DNA from: Rhizobium mesosinicum
GTDB lineage: Bacteria; Pseudomonadota; Alphaproteobacteria; Rhizobiales; Rhizobiaceae
Direction: 5' to 3'
Assembly: GCF_019511345.1 (NCBI RefSeq)
Contig: NZ_JAEUAK010000004.1
Span: 558,001-622,000 of the forward strand
DNA length: 64,000 nt
A program made the position numbers and the translations under genes. The stretch's first letter is position 1; each line of letters starts with the position of its first letter. Below the pieces are notes generated by a model. It was not told the DNA's origin. It saw only the letters and a list, made by a program, of their open reading frames with translations, and did not search any database. This document shows, piece after piece, positions 57,028 to 64,000 of the stretch.

Positions 57028-57915
57028 ATGAGCCAAGAAACGCTTCCGATCGATCATCTCGTTTTGCCTGTGATCGATATTGACCTTGCGCGCGAAAGGC
57101 TGGGTAAGCTCGGCTTTACCGTCGCGCCCGATGCCCGGCATCCCTTCGGTACGGAAAACGCCTGCGTTTTCTTCGCCGACAAAACCTATATCGAGCCGTT
57201 GGGTGTTGCGAGTGTGGAGGAAAGCGAGAAGACGGCGCGTGAGGGGAATGTTTTTACTGCCCGCAACCAGGCTTTCCGCTTCCGCTGCGGCGGCGAGGGA
57301 CTGTCCGCCATCGCCTTGGCGACCGCGGATGCGAGGCATGAACATGCTCGGTTCGCGAGGGACGGCATAAGTGCAGGTTCTGTGCTGCAGTTCGAACGTC
57401 CTGTGAAAATGCCTGATGGTATCGAGAGCGTTGCTGGCTTCAGGCTCGCCTTTGCCGGCGATCTCCGGGCGCCGGATTTCTTTCTCTTCGCTGTCGAGCG
57501 CGTCAACCCGCTTCCTGCCGACCGCAGCGCGCTGGAGACTCATGCCAACGGCGTGACAAGCATTGCGGAGATTGTTCTCACCGCGCAGGAGCCGAAAGCC
57601 TTCAGCGAGTTCGTTCGCACCGCCGCAAAAGCTGCCTCTGCGGAGGAAACGAGTTTCGGGCTGGACGTCCCCTCCGGAAAAGCGAAAATCAGCCTGATGA
57701 CCCCTGAGGGGCTGGAGGCCTACTACGATCTGGTGATACCGGATACCGATCGCGGCCTGCGCGGCCGGGCCGTCCTCTTTGCCGTCGGCGATCTCGCCGT
57801 GACAGAAGCGCATTTGGCTGCTAACGGGGTGACCTATACACGCAAGGGCAACCGTATTCTGGTGAAGCCCACGCCCGGGCAGGGCGTGCTCTTCGCCTTC
57901 GAGGAAACATCATGA
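57028..57915 (+). CDS. VOC family (glyoxalase-like) protein
   Basis: The 295-residue protein has two similar halves typical of the vicinal-oxygen-chelate superfamily, with PIDHLVLPVIDIDLARERLGKLGFTVAPDARHPFGTENACVFF in the first (a Glyoxalase_3-type opening) and the related TSIAEIVLTAQEPKAFSEF in the second. Such enzymes bind a metal and act on vicinal-oxygen compounds, but many annotated members are of unknown substrate. The stop overlaps the kdsA start by four bases (ATGA), an unusual coupling to a LPS gene. Confidence 0.75.
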   Translation: MSQETLPIDHLVLPVIDIDLARERLGKLGFTVAPDARHPFGTENACVFFADKTYIEPLGVASVEESEKTAREGNVFTARNQAFRFRCGGEGLSAIALATADARHEHARFARDGISAGSVLQFERPVKMPDGIESVAGFRLAFAGDLRAPDFFLFAVERVNPLPADRSALETHANGVTSIAEIVLTAQEPKAFSEFVRTAAKAASAEETSFGLDVPSGKAKISLMTPEGLEAYYDLVIPDTDRGLRGRAVLFAVGDLAVTEAHLAANGVTYTRKGNRILVKPTPGQGVLFAFEETS

Positions 57916-58757
57916 GCTCCAATACCAATGCAGAGGTCCGGATCGGCAAAGGCGCCGGTAAGGTTCTGTTTTCCAATTCCGCGAAGCTTTCGCTCATCGC
58001 CGGCCCGTGCCAGATGGAAAGCCGCGAGCATGCTTTCATGGTTGGTGGCACGCTGAAGGAGCTGTGCGCCAAGCTCGATATCGGCCTCGTCTACAAGACC
58101 TCCTATGACAAGGCGAACCGTACCTCGATTTCCGCCAAGCGCGGTATCGGCTTGGAAAAGGCGATGGAAGTTTTTGCCGACCTCAAGAAGGAGTTCGGCT
58201 TTCCCGTCCTGACAGACGTTCACACGGCAGAACAATGCGCTGTTGTCGCCGAAACCGTCGATGTGCTGCAGATTCCAGCCTTCCTCTGCCGCCAGACGGA
58301 CCTTTTGGTTGCCGCCGCCAGGACGGGTCGCGCCGTCAATGTCAAGAAGGGCCAGTTCCTCGCGCCCTGGGACATGAAGAACGTGCTGGGCAAGCTGAAT
58401 GCCAGCGGCAATCCGAATGTATTGCTCTGCGAGCGCGGCGTTTCCTTCGGCTACAATACTCTTGTGTCCGATATGCGCTCCCTGCCGATCATGGCGGCGA
58501 TGGGCGCTCCTGTGATCTTTGATGCCACTCATTCCGTCGCTCAGCCGGGCGGGCAGGGCGATTCCTCCGGCGGCCAGCGCGAATTCGTCGAAACGCTGGC
58601 GCGCGCAGCAGTCGCCGCCGGCGTCGCGGGTATTTTCATCGAAACCCATGAGGATCCGGACAACGCTCCCTCCGATGGCCCGAACATGGTCTATCTCAAG
58701 GAGATGCCACGGCTTTTGGAAAAGCTTCTCGCCTTTGACGCGGTCGCCAAAGGCTGA
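57912..58757 (+). CDS. kdsA: 3-deoxy-8-phosphooctulonate synthase (KDO-8-P synthase)
   Basis: The 281-residue TIM-barrel enzyme has SLIAGPCQMESREHAFMVGGTL, VYKTSYDKANRTSI, LTDVHTAEQCAVVAETVDVLQIPAFLCRQTDLLVAAA and VIFDATHSVAQPGGQG followed by FIETHEDPDNAPSDGPNM. It forms KDO-8-phosphate from arabinose 5-phosphate and PEP for lipopolysaccharide core. Translationally coupled to the VOC gene. Confidence 0.94.
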   Translation: MSSNTNAEVRIGKGAGKVLFSNSAKLSLIAGPCQMESREHAFMVGGTLKELCAKLDIGLVYKTSYDKANRTSISAKRGIGLEKAMEVFADLKKEFGFPVLTDVHTAEQCAVVAETVDVLQIPAFLCRQTDLLVAAARTGRAVNVKKGQFLAPWDMKNVLGKLNASGNPNVLLCERGVSFGYNTLVSDMRSLPIMAAMGAPVIFDATHSVAQPGGQGDSSGGQREFVETLARAAVAAGVAGIFIETHEDPDNAPSDGPNMVYLKEMPRLLEKLLAFDAVAKG

Positions 58758-58854
58758 CAGTCAACAGCCTGACATGATCGTGCTATAGCGACGATCGGAC
58801 ATGCAGGTTTAAGGTGCCGCAAAGTGCCATTGTAATTTGCGCATCTTCGATTAA

Positions 58855-60174
<1,320 letters not shown>

Positions 60175-60200
60175 TACGCGCTATAAATCAGCCATTTGGG

Positions 60201-60225
60201 ACCCGCGCTCCGGCGCGGGTTTTTT
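60201..60225 (+). terminator. Intrinsic terminator after eno
   Basis: ACCCGCGC (60201-60208) pairs with GCGCGGGT (60213-60220) over a TCCG tetraloop, followed by a T-run to 60225. Confidence 0.92.
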
Positions 60226-60318
60226 GTTGAGTCTGGCCGGGAAAGGCTTTGAGTCAACGAACGGTTAATCTCTGCGCGTTAGATTGAAATGATTGGTAAT
60301 GCGTTAGAGCATGCGTGT

Positions 60319-60639
60319 ATGTGGACAAAGCATCATAAGAAGAGAAAGACTGGCCGCTTCGTCATTCCGGCCATGGCGGTCGCTTTCCTCTCCTATTTCG
60401 GCTATCATTGTATTCATGGTGACTATGGTCTGCGTGCGACGGAAGCGTTCGAGCGCCAGCGTATCGCGCGCGAGAAGGAATTGGCTGTGTTGACAGCCAA
60501 GCGCGAACATCTGGAGGCGCAGGTTGCGCTGCTCAGCGACGGCTCGCTGGATAAGGATATGCTTGACGAAAAGGCGCGGTATCAGCTCAATATGTCGCGT
60601 GCGGACGAGATTGTGATTTACAATCATTACCGCAATTAA
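60319..60639 (+). CDS. Septum formation initiator, FtsB/DivIC-like
   Basis: From ATG 60319 the 106-residue protein has a short basic N-terminus, one membrane helix (about 13-33), and a coiled coil (REKELAVLTAKREHLEAQVALLSDGSLDKDMLDEKARYQL), matching the DivIC family that bridges FtsL and FtsQ in the divisome. An ATG at 60289 in frame would lengthen the cytoplasmic part. In alphaproteobacteria FtsB-like genes commonly lie between eno and pdhA, as here. Confidence 0.8.
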   Translation: MWTKHHKKRKTGRFVIPAMAVAFLSYFGYHCIHGDYGLRATEAFERQRIAREKELAVLTAKREHLEAQVALLSDGSLDKDMLDEKARYQLNMSRADEIVIYNHYRN

Positions 60640-60785
60640 CCTAATTTGAGTTAATCGAGAATTTTTGTTATTTATCAATAGGTTATAGACGAATACGAGC
60701 CATGCAAATATGGCATTGCTGTGGTCATTTTTCTTCCCTATGGTACGCGCCACCTGAGAACCGATAAACCCATAGGGAGGGTTGA

Positions 60786-61832
60786 ATGGCGTTGCGCAAA
60801 ACCGCGACCGTTTCCAGCCGCAAAACCAGTGCGAAATCTGCAGCCAAGGCATCGAATGGCGGTCCCATCGCCGATTTCGATCGCGAGGAAGAGCTGAAGG
60901 CTTATCGCGAGATGCTGCTCATCCGCCGTTTCGAGGAAAAGGCAGGCCAGTTGTACGGCATGGGTTTCATCGGTGGTTTCTGTCACCTTTATATCGGCCA
61001 GGAAGCTGTCGTCGTCGGCATGCAGATGGCGCAGAAGGAAGGCGATCAGGTCATCACCGCCTATCGCGACCACGGTCATATGCTGGCCACTGGCATGGAA
61101 GCCCGCGGCGTCATGGCCGAACTGACCGGCCGCCGCAGCGGTTATTCGCGCGGCAAGGGCGGCTCCATGCACATGTTCTCCAAGGAGAAGCATTTCTACG
61201 GCGGCCACGGCATCGTCGGTGCGCAGGTATCGCTCGGCACCGGGCTCGCCTTCGCCAACAAGTATCGCGGCAACGACTCGGTTGCTGTCGCCTATTTCGG
61301 TGACGGTGCGGCCAACCAGGGCCAGGTCTACGAAAGCTTCAACATGGCGGCACTCTGGAAACTGCCGATCATCTACATCGTCGAAAACAACCGCTACGCC
61401 ATGGGCACCTCGACGGCCCGCGCCACGGCGCAGTCGAATTATTCGCTGCGCGGTTCCGGTTTCGGCATTCCCGGTGTCCAGGTCGACGGCATGGATGTGC
61501 GCGCCGTCAAGGCGGCTGCCGACGAGGCGCTCGAACATTGCCGCTCCGGTAAGGGGCCAATCATTCTGGAAATGCTGACTTATCGTTATCGTGGTCACTC
61601 GATGTCAGACCCGGCAAAGTACCGCACCAAGGAAGAAGTGCAGAAGATGCGCTCCGAGCAGGACCCGATCGAGCAGGTGCGCCTGCGCGTGATGGAAAAG
61701 GGCTGGGCGACCGAAGAGGATCTGAAGGCGATCGACAAGGAAGTCCGCGACATCGTCGCCGACAGCGCCGATTTCGCCCAAGCCGATCCGGAGCCGGATG
61801 CATCCGAGCTCTATACCGACATTCTGCTCTAA
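60786..61832 (+). CDS. pdhA: Pyruvate dehydrogenase E1 component, alpha subunit
   Basis: The 348-residue protein shows MLLIRRFEEKAGQLYGMGFIGGFCHLYIGQEAV and the ThDP-binding GDGAANQGQVYESFNMAALWKLPIIYIVENNRYAMGT. It also shows the ITYRYRGHSMSDPAKYRTKEEVQ region with the conserved phosphorylation-loop-like HSMSDP. It forms the alpha2beta2 decarboxylase with PdhB. First gene of pdhA-pdhB-pdhC. Confidence 0.95.
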   Translation: MALRKTATVSSRKTSAKSAAKASNGGPIADFDREEELKAYREMLLIRRFEEKAGQLYGMGFIGGFCHLYIGQEAVVVGMQMAQKEGDQVITAYRDHGHMLATGMEARGVMAELTGRRSGYSRGKGGSMHMFSKEKHFYGGHGIVGAQVSLGTGLAFANKYRGNDSVAVAYFGDGAANQGQVYESFNMAALWKLPIIYIVENNRYAMGTSTARATAQSNYSLRGSGFGIPGVQVDGMDVRAVKAAADEALEHCRSGKGPIILEMLTYRYRGHSMSDPAKYRTKEEVQKMRSEQDPIEQVRLRVMEKGWATEEDLKAIDKEVRDIVADSADFAQADPEPDASELYTDILL

Positions 61833-61847
61833 TCGGGGAGGGAACCC

Positions 61848-63245
<1,398 letters not shown>

Positions 63246-63260
63246 GGGGAGGGCTTTTCG

Positions 63261-64000
63261 ATGCCGATCAATATCACGATGCCCGCCCTCTCCCCGACCA
63301 TGGAAGAAGGCAATCTGGCCAAATGGCTGGTCAAGGAAGGCGATAAGGTCAAGTCCGGCGATGTGATCGCCGAGATTGAAACCGACAAGGCGACGATGGA
63401 AGTCGAAGCTGTCGACGAAGGCACTGTTGCCAAGATCGTCGTTCCGGCCGGCACCGAAGGCGTGAAGGTCAATGCCCTGATCGCCGTTCTGGCTGGCGAA
63501 GGCGAAGATGTTGCCGCTGCCGCAAGCGGCGCGGGCTCCGCTGCTCCGGCTCCGAAGGCTGCGGCTGCTCCGGCAGAAGCGCCGAAGGCTGACGCCGCAC
63601 CCGCTCCGGCACCATCAGCTCCGGCCGCTGCTCCGGCGCCGGCTGCCGTTTCGTCCGCTGGCGGTGCCCGTACCTTTTCGTCGCCGCTTGCTCGTCGTCT
63701 CGCCAAGGAAGCCGGGATCGATCTTTCCGCCGTTGCCGGCACCGGTCCACATGGCCGTGTCGTCAAGGGCGATATCGAAGCCGCCGTTGCCGGTGGTGGC
63801 GCCAAGGCCGCTCCGGCCGCTGTGGCTGCCCCGCAGGCTGCTGCACCGGCTCCGGCTGCAGCGGCTCCGAAGGGCGCTTCGGACGAAGCCGTGCTCAAGC
63901 TCTTCGAGCAGGGCTCCTACGAGCTCGTGCCGCATGACGGCATGCGCAAGACGATTGCCCGTCGCCTGGTCGAATCCAAGCAGACCGTCCCGCATTTCTA
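63261..64000 (+). CDS. pdhC: Dihydrolipoyllysine acetyltransferase (E2), 3' part outside window
   Basis: Starting 15 bases after pdhB, this frame runs to the window end, giving 246 residues of an incomplete gene. A lipoyl domain (about 1-80, [10 protein letters not shown] with the modified Lys) is followed by a long Ala/Pro linker. The peripheral subunit-binding domain ([38 protein letters not shown]) and the start of the catalytic acyltransferase domain ([19 protein letters not shown]) come next. It is the core of the pyruvate dehydrogenase complex. Confidence 0.94.
   Translation, partial: MPINITMPALSPTMEEGNLAKWLVKEGDKVKSGDVIAEIETDKATMEVEAVDEGTVAKIVVPAGTEGVKVNALIAVLAGEGEDVAAAASGAGSAAPAPKAAAAPAEAPKADAAPAPAPSAPAAAPAPAAVSSAGGARTFSSPLARRLAKEAGIDLSAVAGTGPHGRVVKGDIEAAVAGGGAKAAPAAVAAPQAAAPAPAAAAPKGASDEAVLKLFEQGSYELVPHDGMRKTIARRLVESKQTVPHF

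Overview
The window is high-GC DNA from an alphaproteobacterium of the Rhizobiaceae, most likely a Rhizobium of the leguminosarum/etli group. I infer this from a four-gene aap amino-acid transporter next to metC, the run rpsB-tsf-pyrH-frr-uppS-cdsA-rseP-bamA-lpxD-fabZ-lpxA-lpxI-lpxB, a lipoyl domain on the pyruvate dehydrogenase E1 beta subunit, EipB and DUF992/DUF3126 proteins, and a GTTC-N7-GTTC SOS box in front of lexA. No database search was possible, so family calls rest on motifs and remembered family sequences.

Positions 1 to about 17,589 are the right-hand part of a prophage. It opens with the 3' end of a virion gene, then a tail-fibre gene, an amidase endolysin, a small lipoprotein, a holin-like protein and an SGNH-type esterase that is probably tail-associated. 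Next come accessory genes on both strands, several encoding small membrane proteins bounded by copies of a 20-bp repeat. A minus-strand operon (about 11,909 to 9,448) encodes two unknown or zinc-ribbon proteins, an SRAP (YedK/HMCES-like) DNA-protein crosslink protein with an unusual in-frame 5' extension, a small zinc-binding protein and a thermonuclease-like protein. A consensus-like promoter whose -10 is covered by a perfect GAAC-N7-GAAC SOS box lies upstream. A translationally coupled, locally AT-rich pair follows (an EVE/PUA-like protein with a membrane segment, plus a membrane-anchored helical protein); it is my best candidate for an undescribed system. The prophage ends with a lipoprotein, a ribbon-helix-helix protein, a basic putative nucleic-acid-binding protein, a PrtN-type activator and a tyrosine integrase. 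It is bounded by a 3' fragment of tRNA-Arg(TCT), so the complete tRNA gene should lie at the other end, outside this window. Capsid, portal, terminase and repressor genes are not visible here.

Positions 17,590 to 21,017 hold a DUF5623-like gene that may belong to an older island, a secreted DUF992 protein and a small unknown gene. From 21,018 to 38,761 is chromosomal metabolism and stress biology: aapJQMP, metC, a flavin monooxygenase, a CHCC zinc-finger protein, an alpha/beta hydrolase, cysE, DUF3126, a phasin, clpS-clpA, and a HIT/GNAT/GDPD/RidA group on the minus strand, then eipB.

From 38,984 to 52,088 is the translation, pyrimidine, isoprenoid, phospholipid, outer-membrane and lipid A cluster, with many 1 to 8 bp overlaps indicating translational coupling. 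It ends at a bidirectional terminator shared with convergent gltA. The last part holds comEC convergent with lexA, a VOC protein coupled to kdsA, eno, an FtsB-like gene, and pdhA-pdhB-pdhC, with pdhC cut by the window end.
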